Shown here: one piece after another, positions 1-11,267 of the stretch
Layout of the letters: each line of letters begins with the position of its first letter
How positions within the stretch are numbered: position 1 is the first letter of the stretch
Assembly: GCA_026008535.1 (NCBI GenBank)
Contig: BRKX01000012.1
Location: 23,961,848 to 24,025,847, forward strand
DNA: 64,000 nt
Reading direction: 5' to 3'
From: Perilla frutescens
Taxonomy: Eukaryota; Streptophyta; Magnoliopsida; Lamiales; Lamiaceae
Made by a program: the position numbers and the translations under genes
Notes under the pieces: model-generated
What the model was told of the DNA's origin: nothing
The model's database searches: none
Seen by the model: the letters and a program-made list of their open reading frames with translations, nothing else

Positions 1-83
1 CCTAGTGGTGTTGGTGGGATTCGAACTTGAGACCTTTGGCCTCAAGATATCACCACTCCACCACTAGGCCATCCCAAGGGGAC
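1..83 (-). mobile_element. 5' part of a tRNA-derived SINE, cut by the window edge
   Basis: Read on the minus strand, this is the same head as the complete SINE at 3784-4016: GTCCCCTTGGGATGGCC, then the A-box-like TGGCCTAGTGG and the B-box-like region AAGTTCGAATCCC. Only the pol III promoter half is inside the window. It looks like a tRNA but has no cloverleaf or CCA-end context, and the second copy shows it is dispersed. Confidence 0.7.
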
Positions 84-961
84 AATTTACTAGACCTTTT
101 TTACTTTCCATTTGGCTTGTCATAACCCAACTTTTTTTTTCTTCATAGAAACCATATTATTTTGGGCTCAAATCAAGTTTGTACCTAAACAAATTTTGTT
201 GCATGGTTGAAACCACTTCACTATATATGTTCAATAAATTGTTACCTATTTGCGTATTGTTACCTGATTTCCTTAAATGCAGTTGAAATACCAAATCACC
301 CTTCTGATCATCTCTTATTCTTGACTTCAAGTACGATAAGATTCTCAATTCTAATTTTTATTCAGTATTCCTTATTGCACATTCTATTTTTCAGTATTTA
401 ATTTTAAATTTTTAGTTATTAATTGATTGTTTAAAAGCTTAAATATTAAAAAATTATAATAAACCCTATTTTGGTATGATGAACCTTAAATAGCAAGTGT
501 AAAAGTAAACTAAAGTACAAGAAATTGAAATCGAAAAAAAAAATATATATATATATATATATAAATTGAGTGTGCAATAGGGAATGCAACACAAAAGGTA
601 TAATATATGATTTCGTGTGCTTATTTAAAGTCCCACACAGGACATAATAGTAGTAACTCATTCTCAAAAAATAAACATACATTCAATGTGCGTATGTGTG
701 TGTATATATATGTGTTCAATAAGCCAAAACCATGGTTGTTCCACAGTAATGAGTCAGGTTTACCCAACCACGCCATCAAATGCTGATTGCAAGTTTCTCT
801 CATAAAAAATAGAAAAAAGGCCAAAATAAAATACTAGATCAGTATTATCTGATTTTGTATTATCAGTATAAACAACGGTGAGAAATGTTGAACATTCTCT
901 TTGTTTAGTAAAACTAGACATTTCCTAACAACAGATGAAATGAGGAATTATAATGGAATGA
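84..961. other. AT-rich flank without a gene
   Basis: I see no credible coding exon here. The stretch holds a MITE-like inverted repeat (367-585), a short AT microsatellite near 545-562, and the likely 3' UTR/downstream region of the patellin gene, which ends at 962. The ORFs here are short, AT-driven and lack family features. Confidence 0.5.
367..585. repeat. MITE-like inverted-repeat element
   Basis: The left end ATTCCTTATTGCACATTC (367-384) matches the reverse complement of 568-585 (ATTCCCTATTGCACACTC) with two mismatches, enclosing about 180 bp of AT-rich DNA with an internal AT run. Size and structure suit a non-autonomous DNA element. I found no clear target-site duplication. Confidence 0.4.
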
Positions 962-2914
962 TCAGTTGAAGATCATAAACATGGGCACAATAGCCCTGCT
1001 CTTGTACCTGTAATAAGCTTTTTTCTTTGTGTATGAAGCATTAACAATGCTTATCACAATCTTCCCTGGTTCTCTTATATAAAATGAATTTCTCATGCTC
1101 TCTCCCATTCTCTTCTCCTGAAGCAAGATCTTGTACGAACAGTCATCGTCTGGTACGAATTCTTCTTTGCATGTCACCTCGTATCCAATTACAGTTATAT
1201 CCCACGTTAAAGTCACCCCTGCCTGCCGGTATTCGCAACCATCGAATATTTGAATATAGTTAGAATACAAAAACTTATGTCAGATCATCTAATATTCATA
1301 TTCAAGTTCATATGAGTAATATATATTTGTAATTTAATTTGCAAATGTTTGGTTGTGTTGGGTAACATGTGATGGATATTGACCTATCAGATGGTGAACT
1401 GATTCAATACTCCCCTTGTTGGAATTAGGGGTGTTTATTCTAAAATACACGAACTTTGCACCGTTTTTATTTCTCCACGCGCGCAATTTGAAAAACGCAC
1501 TCCCAGTAGGCAATAATATTAAGTTAACAACTTTTGCAAATACAACATTATTTACAATTGGAATCAATGTTATTTCCAAGTAATTAAAAATTATGCAAGT
1601 ATAGCATCATTCATGTCGGTTTCAATGGGTTGAAAATGCAAATAATGTTAGTTGCAAAAGTTGTTAAGTTTATGTTATTCGTAGTACGTTTTAATCGTGT
1701 GAGAAACCATAATCAACGCAAAGTTCATATATTTTAAGACAAATACCCCTTAGAATATATGTTTACCTCATTGGCGGGTATTTGTATGATCTCTGTGCCA
1801 CTTGCTCTGATATTTGCTTCAAGAACTTTGTCTTCTGATGTGAATTCTGTGTCATTTTCTCTTCTGAGACCACCGTATTGGACTAGTATGTTTTCTATGG
1901 TTGCATACCTTCATTTTGAATGTAGAAATATAGATTATCAAAGATTTTAACATGAGAAATGTACAATCAAGAAATACATATAACATGTCTTTATACTTGA
2001 GTAGGGTCTCTATAACTCGTGATGGCTTCACAAATATAAATTTGTTCTTGCTCCTTTTCGTGATCAACCGAAGATTTAAAGCGTTCAGAGTCAGAAACCA
2101 CGACGGGACATTAATGATCAACTGCATCAATCACGACGTATTAACAACAACATTAAAATTATAAATATCAAATTGTTCATCCGATTGTCAAAATCAGTCA
2201 AACACTACTCATATTCAAAAGTATATATATATATATATATATATATAAACTCACATTCTTGTGGACGAGGCCCGGATAATGATCGTGAAGCAAGGTGATC
2301 ATCTTCTTGCTGATGAGCTTGAGCTCCTTGGTCGCCGGCCCGGCGGCGTTCTTGAGGTCGATGATCTGAACAATGGAATCCACCCCACCGGGCCTAAAGT
2401 TGAGATTGTGAACTCCTTTCTCAACGCAGACCACCCTCCATCTCAGATAATCGTCGTAGCTCTGATAATCCTTCCCCAATATATTGTAGCACAGCGGCCG
2501 CCCCTCCATATCAGCGCCGCTCCTGAACCACGCATTGTCGCCGCCGGCTAAGTCGTTGGGCCGGAAATCACCGCGCCATTTCAGCGTCTTGCGCAGCGCC
2601 GTGAAGGCCTCGTGTACCTTGTAGCGTTTGGCCTTCAAGAACTTGGTGAGGACGGCGTCCGTCGCCTCGTGCCCTTGGCTCGGGAACAGAGGCACGCCCC
2701 AGAGACGGACGTCGGAGTTCACTGCGGTGGTGCCGGCGGTTTTGGGCTTCCACTGCTTGGCGAGGAGGTAGTTGCCGATGATCGCTTCCTCCACCCTGAA
2801 ACGGAACTCGATCAGGGCTTTGGCTCGTAATCGCGCATCGATTAGATCATCGGATTCATCGTCGTCGCTGTCTTGATCGCTCGTGGTGTTGTCAGCGTGC
2901 TTGTCTTCAATCAT
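962..2914 (-). CDS. Patellin-like Sec14 (CRAL-TRIO) / GOLD phosphoinositide-binding protein
   Basis: Proposed exons (minus strand): 2914-2255, 2121-1997, 1908-1767, 1222-962; 1188 nt, 395 aa. The start is the only ATG before an acidic N-terminus (TTSDQDSDDDESDD). A CRAL-TRIO-N segment (about residues 70-120) is followed by the lipid-binding CRAL-TRIO domain with RPLCYNILG, FRPGGVDSIVQIIDL, IINVPSWF and VQYGGL. The C-terminal GOLD domain (about 300-395) has VTLTWDITVIGYEV and EPGKIVISIVNAS. Patellins bind phosphoinositides and act in membrane trafficking and cell-plate formation; the domain order matches PATL4/PATL6-type proteins, but I do not assign a paralogue. Intron 1 carries an AT microsatellite and intron 3 a MITE. 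The GC-rich exon 1 contrasts with AT-rich introns. The intron 2 acceptor has a weak pyrimidine tract, so that junction is the least certain. Confidence 0.87.
1428..1749. mobile_element. Tourist-like MITE in intron 3 of the patellin gene
   Basis: The ends are long inverted repeats: left GGGGTGTTTATTCTAAAAT, right (reverse complement) GGGGTATTTGTCTTAAAAT, both followed by an ACTTTGC block. Inverted homology continues inward (AACAACTTTTGCAA against TTGCAAAAGTTGTT). A TTA trinucleotide flanks both sides (1425-1427 and 1750-1752), the 3-bp duplication typical of PIF/Harbinger MITEs. Length is 322 bp with no coding capacity. Confidence 0.75.
2222..2247. repeat. (AT)n microsatellite in patellin intron 1
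   Basis: Perfect TA/AT dinucleotide run directly downstream (minus sense) of the exon 1 donor GTGAGT. Likely polymorphic. Confidence 0.9.
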
Positions 2915-3019
2915 GTTTCCGATCGAGCTCCAGCCGGTAAAGATTCACCAGCCGTGACGGAAGACGGCGAGGGTTGTTTGGGAGGAGATGTGAAGGATTT
3001 CTGGTATGACTTTCTCTCT

Positions 3020-3773
3020 CCTTTTTCTTTTTGTGAGAGAGAAGAAGAAGAAAAGAAATGGATTTAATTTTCTGTTGGTGCAACCGTTAGTTTGGCGCCA
3101 ATTGTGGGATGTTGATTTGGAAGAGTGAATGGTGGTTAATTACGAGATTGGGAATATATTTCTTTGTGGAATACAAACTACTAGACCTATAAAATCAAAT
3201 TATAGATTCTATAGCTTACATAAATCAATTTGTCCAATCAATTCGGGAGAAATCATCTCCAATATAATTGTGTTACTTCATCTTCAACACCGTCAAATTT
3301 ATTAATTTTTTTTATTTGATTTTTTTTTTGTGCTTTAGTTTAATTTTAAACTTTTTAATTATGATTTTATTGGTAGAATTAATCATAACTAACAAATGTA
3401 AAATTAAATTAAAACGTAATAAATTAAAATCGAAGAAAATTATTAAATTAATTTAATTGTGTTGCAGTCTCGCAGAGGATGTGGAACAATTGTGTTGCAA
3501 ATGATTTCGTCTGTAATCAATCAATCTACATTAATCAATACTACAAACATATTATCAATTTACACGTGATTAATCCATATAATCAAAGTATGTTAATCAA
3601 TCTATATAATGACATTACGTTAATGAATATATATAAACAAATTACATTAATCACTCTATAGATTTTATAATTACGTTAATTAATAACAATATATAGATGT
3701 ACACGTATAGTTACATCAATATATATGAAGTAAATTGCATTAATTAATTACCAGTATCTTTATAACATATAAT
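3020..3773. other. AT-rich intergenic region upstream of the patellin gene
   Basis: The first part is the probable promoter/5' UTR of the patellin gene, including a GA/CT-rich patch around 3010-3060. From about 3510 to 3760 there is a loose tandem series of TTAATCAAT/CTATA-like words, too degenerate for a fixed period. No coding exon is supported. Confidence 0.5.
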
Positions 3774-3783
3774 AAAAGTAGAT

Positions 3784-4016
3784 GTCCCCTTAGGGATGGC
3801 CTAGTGGTGGAGTGGTGTTTCTTGAGGTCAAAGGTCTCAAGTTCGACCCACCACCAACACCACTAGGTGTGAGCCTGTCACACCAAGTATGGTTTGTCAC
3901 ACCAAGTATGGTTTACCTCCCCTGTGTAGGTTTGCAGGCTATTACACAGGGGCAGAGTTTACCCAGTGCGCACCACGGTAGCGGCTGCGGGTTACCCTCG
4001 ACATCAAAAAAAAAAA
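3784..4016 (+). mobile_element. Complete tRNA-derived SINE with poly(A) tail
   Basis: The head carries a pol III A-box-like TGGCCTAGTGG and, about 40 nt on, a B-box-like CAAGTTCGACCC. A GC-rich body ends in GCGGCTGCGGGTTACCCTCG and an A-run (4006-4016). Flanking direct repeats AAAAGTAGAT (3774-3783 and 4013-4022, overlapping the tail) are the target-site duplication. No protein is encoded; SINEs use LINE machinery to move. A LINE tail is present at 38.5-39.3 kb, but no partnership is shown. Confidence 0.85.
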
Positions 4017-4044
4017 GTAGATTATACTCCATAGATACTATATT

Positions 4045-4724
4045 CAATCTATACTATATAATCAAATTATTACAAAACTACAATTATCGTAAGATAATTG
4101 ATATACTATCCGAATTAGAATACGGCCGTCCAAGAACCAAATATTTTTTTAGAGCTGGACTTGTATGCACTAAGTGCACCATCAAATGCGGTGACCGGTC
4201 AACGTCGAAAAATGTGCATTGAATCGGTTAACTTACAAAAAAAATATCAAATCAGTAACAATGTAACACTGAAAAGTATCACCTGTATCCAAGTGTTGGT
4301 GAAACCGCAATCTATACTATATAATCAAATTATTACAAAACTACAATTATCGTAAGATAATTGATATACTATCCGAATTAGAATACGGCCGTCGAAGAAC
4401 CAAATTTTTTTTTAGAGCTGGACTTGTATGCACTAAGTGCACCATCAAACGCGGTGACCGGTCAATGTCGAAAAATGTGCATTGAATCGGTTAACTTACA
4501 AAAAAAATATCAAATCAGTAACAATGTAACCCTGAAAAGTATCACCTGTATCCAAGTGTTGGTGAAACCGAATTTTTTTTTAGAGCTGGACTTGTATGCA
4601 CTAAGTGCACCATCAAACGCGGTAACCGGTCAACGTCGAAAAATGTGCATTGAATCAGTTAACTTACAAAAAAAATATCAAATCAGTAACAATGTAACAC
4701 TGAAAAGTATCACCTGTATCCAAG
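4045..4724. repeat. Tandem array, 263-bp unit, 2.6 copies
   Basis: Unit 1 (4045-4307) and unit 2 (4308-about 4570) are nearly identical, both starting CAATCTATACTATATAATC. A third copy (4571-4724) begins about 96 bp into the unit and is cut by the TRIM at 4725. The conserved part of each unit contains TGCACTAAGTGCA, a perfect short palindrome, and GTGACCGGTCAAC. The ORF running across it is an accident of the repeats. Confidence 0.85.
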
Positions 4725-4926
4725 TGTTGGGTACCCGTTCACCGACTGGTGGGCCTCGAGTTCACCTTTCCCTCACATTAGTACGATATTATCCGCTTTG
4801 GGCCAAGCCCGCACGGTTTTCACTTTGGGCATCTCCCAAAATGCCTCAGGGGGTAGGTGAACTCCTTATATCCAAGCCAACCATTGGATATATTTCCGAT
4901 GTGAGACTTGGATTGACATCCCAACA
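4725..4926 (-). repeat. 3' LTR of TRIM 1
   Basis: A 202-bp TG...CA repeat. It differs from the 5' LTR by a few substitutions and by loss of a CATACTAAT-type segment near 4850. Confidence 0.92.
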
Positions 4927-5035
4927 ATCATCCCCTCAAACCAAGGAACACATCCCCTCCAGGAGGTCACGTTTGAGGCAAACTCCCACACCATCGTGGC
5001 CCACTATCCCAGACCGAACCGGGCTCTGATACCAA

Positions 5036-5243
5036 TGTTGGGTACCCGTTCACCGACTAGTGGGCATCGAGTTCACCTTTCCCCAACATTAGTACGATAT
5101 TGTCCGCTTTGGGTCAAGCCCGCACGGTTTTCACTTTGGGCATCTCCCAAAAGGCCTCATACTAATGGGGTAGGTGAACTCCTTATATCCAAGCCAACCC
5201 TTGGATATATTTCCTATGTGGGACTTGGATTGACATCCCAACA
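5036..5243 (-). repeat. 5' LTR of TRIM 1
   Basis: A 208-bp TG...CA repeat, immediately followed (minus strand) by T and the tRNA-Met primer-binding site at 5034-5021. Confidence 0.92.
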
Positions 5244-6522
5244 CCAAGGATGAAAATATCGCTATCCCACCAAATATCGCAATTTCAATTTTACGGATAT
5301 ATCGCAGAATATATCTATATCGTATATCGATATCGCAGAAAATTGAAAAAAATGACGGAAACTTTATTAAAATTTTGGAAATTTAACAAGAAACTTTATG
5401 AATTATTATAACATATATATTATGCACGTATTCTACTCAAAATTTTGATAAAATTCTGTTTTGAAAGCAAACGTATGAATAATATATTATATAAATACAT
5501 TTTAGGACAATACATTTGACAAAATAATGCATAATATAATATAAAATAACTAAATAAACATTATAAAGTACAATTAATACCAAAATGAGAATTTATGAGG
5601 TTCAAATATAGTAGATGGAATGTCATATTGTTCAAAATAATATTGGCACCTATTGAGAATGATGTGTTCCAGATGATTTTATCACTTCAGTTGATAACAT
5701 TAAAGTCAATATTGTATCGGATATATTCCGTCATTCTCGTAACATCGAGTACAACTCTGTGGAAGCTAATCTTATCCTTTCTAGCTATTTAGGATTAATT
5801 TATTATAAATTAATCAGATTATTTTGTGATTTATGTCACATTTTAATTTTCAAGTATTTAGAGATTTTTTTGTTGAATTAAATATGTGGTAAATTGTGCA
5901 TTTTATATGACTTTGAATTAGTCAAAGCCTGTTCCGATTTTCTAGGGAACGTGATGTTCCAACTCTTTCTTGAATACTAACCGTTGCAGGTAAATGTGGG
6001 TGACTGGAATAACTGCAACTAATGCACGATGTTGAGGAATGTGTGATACACAAAGCAGAAAACAGTTATCATAAGACCACGACAGCAATGGGGAGTTGAA
6101 AGCGGTTGATTCAAGGCCACATCTCATGTGTTCGTGGAGCAACTATTGGAGTAAGATATAAGAACTAGTTAAGGTTTTCTTAGACCTTGAAATCATTTGT
6201 GCAAGCAGGATTATCACCGTGGTTTGTGAGAAGTTCTGAAACTTGTATCTATTGTCGTCTCGAAGATTCAAGACATTCTCCTCGACATCAGCCTAGCATC
6301 CCAATCAAATGAAGTCTAGATTCAGTTGTGTGTGTAGGTTAGATAGTCAAATCCGAGAGTCTTAGGATTTAGATTGACGTGTTATTCTATCTATATGTTT
6401 AGATAGTGTTTGTTTGAGAGACTGTTCAAGTGAGTGAAGTTAGGATAGATTTCTTGTATGTTATATGCAATGATGTCAAGTGAGTGAACCAAGATAACAT
6501 TTGTATTATTTTTGTATTTCAC

Positions 6523-6709
6523 TTATGTTAGTGAATTTCGCCCTAAGGCAATTACACACCGTAAGAAGTGTGATTTAAAACTTATTTCGTGCAAAGTGTT
6601 ATTTACTCTTCTATTGCACGTTGAAGACATAGTGAAAATACTAGCTTCAACATTAAGTACAAATTTGTTATTTACATCCGAAATTCACAACTTTTCAGGC
6701 AACAAATTA
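6523..6709 (+). repeat. Left arm of an inverted repeat of about 187 bp
   Basis: It shares ordered blocks with the reverse complement of 7193-7378: AATTTCGCCCT, GGCAATTACA, GTGATTTAAAA, ATTTCGTGCAA, CAACATTAAGT and GGCAACAAATT. Divergence is substantial (substitutions and small indels), so it is old. Family unknown; it could be two opposed copies of one LTR-like element or a foldback transposon. Confidence 0.65.
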
Positions 6710-7114
6710 TAGCAGTACCAACTTATCACATTAGAGTAATTCTAGATATAATTATACACATGCGCTTGATATGTTTCTTGATTTCTTCCAACTGTTTCAC
6801 CATGGATTGGTTAATGTCCACTGAGCCAATTATTTTGTTGATGCACATTTTGATCCCATACACATTTGAATAGTCTAATCAAATTGTGAACTCCATATGT
6901 GTAATTAATCGAGAGAAGGACAAAGATCTTAAAGGAAGAAAGTAACAAGTTCTCCAACAGTATTTTACATTGAAATGAATGATTGCTACCAACCACTAAG
7001 TAATTAGTAAAAATATTAGGATTATCATATGCCATTATATTTCTCATTTCCGTCCTTTTAGGATTTTAATTTGTTCTTAAATAAATATAGACGGTAAGAA
7101 TTCTCCCCTGCTTT

Positions 7115-7115
<1 letters not shown>

Positions 7116-7155
<40 letters not shown>

Positions 7156-7156
7156 T

Positions 7157-7191
<35 letters not shown>

Positions 7192-7192
7192 G
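7116..7192. repeat. Compound microsatellite (ATT)n-(GTT)n
   Basis: About 13 ATT units pass directly into about 11 GTT units, a single-base change of motif. Confidence 0.95.
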
Positions 7193-7378
7193 GAATTTGT
7201 TGCCCAAATTACTGAAAATAGAAGACAGTTTGTAATGTCAAACTTAATGTTAAAGATAGTAGCTTCACTATCTTAACTAAAAATGCAATAAATAAAAACG
7301 AGATTGCACGAAATTAAATTTTAAATCATACACAACATGTATGTGATTGCCACAGGGCGAAATTAAGCTCACACAAGC
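7193..7378 (-). repeat. Right arm of the 6523-7378 inverted repeat
   Basis: Reverse-complement partner of 6523-6709; see that entry for shared blocks. A GTT microsatellite abuts its inner edge. Confidence 0.65.
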
Positions 7379-8194
7379 ATAAACAAAATAGTTGAGTATG
7401 TTTGAACAAATGTTCCCAACATATCAACAAAAATACATGAACTTAAATCTAGTTTTCAACTAAATTAAATTCAAAACTACAAATTAACCTACCAGTTAAT
7501 TTGTTTACAATGCACCAACGATTTCCAAGTTTTGAAATCCTCTACCTAAACTAAATCGAACAACCTTTTCATAAGAATTGATTGAACGACGAAACCTCAC
7601 AAAGAAGAAGATAGAACCCTAGAAATCTAGTTGCATAAAAGGTGACTCGAGCTCTTGATTTTCTCACTCTCAAGGTGATATCTTCTCTGCTCGAATAACC
7701 TCTTCAAATGTGAATCATGCTCCTTAAATACATTCTTCACTTGAATCGGTTTGAAGTCCAAGTCATCTTCATGAACGTGTGTTGTAGATAACCGCTACCA
7801 CTACATCGTGTTGAGAAAAATCGTCTCCTTGGTATGGCTGAAAACACAACCCACGTTCTACACCATTTTCCTATAATTCCAGCAAGTCATTTTTTGAAAA
7901 AGAAAAACAGTTAAATACAAGATAACTAAAGACCTAAAAAATAGGAGATAAAATTTGACTTAATCAAACTCTATTTAATTATTAATATATCAATCATATA
8001 TATCCATTTATTTGAAATATAAATTTCATGGATATATTTATGATTTAAGATATACAAAATAAATATAATTTATTAAAAATAATAAATCCTAAAATCTAGG
8101 AAAGGATAAGATTACGAACATCGAATGTTACAGTCAATGTTATAGGGATTTAATATGGCATCATGTTCAACATTGAACTCAATGTCATACACCA

Positions 8195-8195
<1 letters not shown>

Positions 8196-8233
<38 letters not shown>
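8196..8233. repeat. (ATT)n microsatellite
   Basis: About 12 uninterrupted ATT units. Confidence 0.95.
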
Positions 8234-8454
8234 GTTATTTTTTTCAAGTCCAATCATGAATATCATTAATCAAATTAATTGAAAATCATCAGAAAAAACA
8301 AAATGAATTTGTAACTAAATTACAAGTTTACAATTACAATTAAAATATTTCATAAGATATAATTACATAATAAGTAATACAACATATATACCAATTTATA
8401 AATAAAAGAAAATTATAAATGTGCATACCCAATATATTATAGAAATATAAATAA

Positions 8455-8600
8455 ATATCGCGATATACTGCAATATATGGTGATATTTCACGGATACTCG
8501 GGAAAAAATGTATTCTCTCCAATATCTGTATTGCAATGTCAAAATTTGCAATATATCCGTGATATATCGCGATATCTTCATCTTGTATGTATCTTTAAAA
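8455..8600. repeat. ATATCGCGATAT-rich palindromic repeat
   Basis: The segment contains ATATCGCGATATAC near 8456 and GATATATCGCGATATC near 8562. Its reverse complement (CAAGATGAAGATATCGC) resembles the segment just right of TRIM 1 (CCAAGGATGAAAATATCGC), suggesting the inverted ends of one degraded element spanning about 5.2-8.6 kb. Confidence 0.45.
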
Positions 8601-8947
8601 ATTATATCAAAATCAATATCAACCGTAACACTAAAAAATATCACTAAAAAAAATTCACATGTATCCTTATAAAATATCAACTATGTCACCAGTTTTTTTT
8701 ACGGGTTGACTGTCTAATATAACACTATATACAACTAGTGTATGAATGTTTTTGGCTTTTTTTATATTTTTTTCTCTTCTTCGCATTCATCACAAGTGCA
8801 GGTGCGACACTTTCCGGCCAAATTCTCGTCTCCGGTGTCGAAACCCAAAAACATGAGAACCGTTATAAATCTCTTACCAAACAATGAAGAAATTTGAACT
8901 GCATGGTGAAAAATGAGTTTCAACATGAAGTTTGAGTAGAGATTTAG

Positions 8948-9271
8948 TGTCACAAAACGGATAGCCATTGGGCCTTTCTGTTGGGCCATATTAAGTTTTG
9001 TTGAAGTTATTTTCTTTTTGCATTTATTTGGAGGCGTGTTTCTATTCTAAAACACGACTCATCACTTTCGTTTGCCACTAGTTAGATAGTACTGGAGTTT
9101 GTTAGGAATTAGGACAAATACTCCTTAGCAGAGGGGAGGATGTAAGTTTTTGGCAGATAGTATTTGCTCAAGCAATACAATCCTTATCTCTTTTCCCAAT
9201 TTTCTCCTTATATTCTCTCTATCTTTCTGAATATTAATTGAGTTTTGAGCTTTGGAATTGAGCTCATGACA
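8948..9271 (+). repeat. 5' LTR of gypsy element 1
   Basis: A 324-bp LTR starting TGTCACAAAACGG and ending GAGCTCATGACA. Nearly identical to the 3' LTR, with scattered substitutions. Confidence 0.94.
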
Positions 9272-9314
9272 TTGTGGCCTCATAGCTGATTTCCTAAAAC
9301 CGCTGCACTCTGAT

Positions 9315-10642
9315 ATGATGAAAAACACGAACAATCGTAGGATTATTGTCGAGCAACAACTAGCCGACCTAATTCAACATCAGTCAGAGTTCGCTAAAAA
9401 TCAACAAGAAATGCAAATTCAGCAACAAGATTTTGCCAAAAATCAACAAGATATAAAAAAACAAATGGGAGATCTGAACCTACACATGGAGGAGACGACT
9501 GCTAAGATTGAACAGATCCTCAATCAGTTATCTAACAAAGGTAAGGAAGTTCAAAACCCAACTTCGGCCGCACCGGTGATTCATACTTCTTCATCTGTTC
9601 ACCTGACGCGTACGAGGGGAGGAGCTGGGATCCTTACACCCCCTCCTCATCATACGCAAAACATAGAAGAATCTCGTAATCAGATACACTCTAAATTTCC
9701 AAAAATTAAATTTTCGAAATTTGTGGATGAATGGTCGAGACATTGGCTTCAGAAGTATAACAAATATAATCTGGTCAACCATTTTCGAATTATAAAAGAA
9801 TACTCCTAGCGGGTATGCATATGGAGGGTCCGGCTGAAAATTGGTATTCTGATTACATTGAAGGACGGGAGAATATGTTGTGAGAATAATTTGTAGAACT
9901 GGTGATGGACCATTTTCAGAACTATGAAGAGGAACATTTGATAGAACGGTTTAACAAATTAAGGCAAGAAGGATCGGTTCATGAGTACATTACAGAGTTT
10001 GAAGAACTGAAATCATTTATGAGCTCGACAAACAAATACCTCACTGAGGACTATTACATCAAGAGTTTCATAAGTGGGTTAAAGGAAGAGGTAGGGAGAA
10101 TGATGGGGTTATTTAATCCTGAGACATTGTTGTAATCTATACAGGTCGCCCGCAAACAAGAGGGGTGTTTGAGTGCTGAAAATAAGTCGAACAAGGGAGT
10201 AGTCAAAGCTTATGCTAACACTAGTGGCCCGTGGAAAGGAAATCAGGGAGGTAATTCTGAATGGCAAAAACCAAAGGGAAATCATGAGAGTAGAGAGAAA
10301 ATACCACCCGCTAAACGTTTATCACAAGAAGAGATTAAGCTTAAGAGAAAGAAGAATTTGTGTTTCAATTGCAATGAGCCTTACCATTTCGGGCATAAAT
10401 TCAAGAAGTTATTTGTTATCATTGGAGAAGACCCAATCGAAGAAGAAGGGGAAGAAGTGAGATTGTCGGAGATAGAAAAGGAAGACAATGCAGAGGTACA
10501 CGTGTCGGTGCACGCACTCGCCGGACAGCTAGCTCCCAATACAATCAAACTCAAAGCAGTCGCAGAGAAGAGAGAGTTGGTAGTTTTGATCGACACGGGA
10601 GCACCCATAATTTTATTGACCCCGAGACAGCATGGAAGATAG
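9315..10642 (+). pseudogene. gag and protease region of gypsy element 1, broken
   Basis: The first segment (9315-9809) is glutamine-rich with repeated FAKNQQ-type coiled-coil words, then KIKFSKF, the usual start of the capsid domain. A frameshift near 9730 and stops follow; the frame resumes at 9902-10135 with the retrotransposon-gag signature (FNKLRQEGSVHEYITEFEEL). The third segment (10169-10642) has a zinc knuckle CFNCNEPYHFGHKF in which the last Cys of CX2CX4HX4C is lost, then the protease motif VLIDTGAPIILL with its catalytic Asp. Confidence 0.88.
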
Positions 10643-11267
10643 GTTGTACCTTGGAATACACCAAACCTATGACAATGACAGTCGCCGATAGAAGTAGGAA
10701 TGAATGTAATGCAAAGTGTGCTCCATTTGAGTGGGAAATGGGAGGGTGCAAGTTCAGTGCACCCATTAGAGGGTTGATTTCATGAGACAAATGGGTCCGA
10801 CGACCTTCGATTTTGAGAAACAAATGGTTCAATTTATTAAAAAATGGTCAAAACATTATGCTATAGGGCATTCAACAGTTCATCTCTATGAGCATGATCT
10901 CGGTTAAACAGTTTAATAAGCACTCCGGAAAGGCAGTCACACCCTATTTGGTTGCATCTGCAAAATATCTAGAGAAGAAGGGAGTATGGCTATGGTAAAT
11001 GTTGAAGAAAGGGTCAGAGCTTTGCAGAAGAGACTGAATTTCAACCCCTGTTAAGAGAATTCAGTCAGCTCTTTGAAATACCTAAAGGTCTACCACTTGT
11101 TAGGAACACATGATCATAAAATTACTCTAAAAGCCTTAGCTGAGCCGTTCAAAATTCCGCCATACCGCTACTCCTACATGCAGAGAGCAAAGATCGAGAA
11201 GTTCGTGCAAGAAATGTTGCAGAGTGGAATAATCTAAGCTAACAACAGTCCCTTTTCTTTTCCCGTA

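Larger units (their letters stand above)
4725..5243 (-). mobile_element. TRIM (terminal-repeat retrotransposon in miniature)
   Basis: On the minus strand: 5' LTR 5243-5036 (208 bp), PBS, 109-bp internal region, polypurine tract, 3' LTR 4926-4725 (202 bp). Both LTRs start TGTTGGG and end CCCAACA. The PBS TGGTATCAGAGCCC (5021-5034) is complementary to the 3' end of initiator tRNA-Met, and a purine tract TTTGAGGGGATGAT abuts the 3' LTR. The 5-bp duplication CCAAG lies at 4720-4724 and 5244-5248. It has no coding capacity, so it depends on another element for reverse transcription and integration. Insertion is into the third unit of the 263-bp array. Confidence 0.93.
5244..8947. other. Gene-free repeat region with two nested inverted structures
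   Basis: No coding exon is supported. The outer structure is a pair of ATATCG-rich segments in inverted orientation (about 5244-5345 and 8455-8600). The inner pair is 6523-6709 and 7193-7378. Between them lie low-complexity AT DNA and two triplet microsatellites. Segments around 5940-6330 and 7560-7870 are less AT-rich and promoter/leader-like, but match nothing I can name. Confidence 0.5.

Noticed and set aside
1..83. tRNA gene on the minus strand
   Set aside because: A- and B-box text is present but there is no foldable acceptor stem, and the same head is part of the full SINE at 3784-4016.
2261..2830. Plus-strand ORFs across 2261-2830
   Set aside because: Antisense shadows of the GC-rich patellin exon 1.
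4161..5253. Plus-strand ORFs of 201 and 85 codons with repeated MYALSAPSNA text
   Set aside because: They simply translate the 263-bp tandem array and TRIM LTRs; no protein family.
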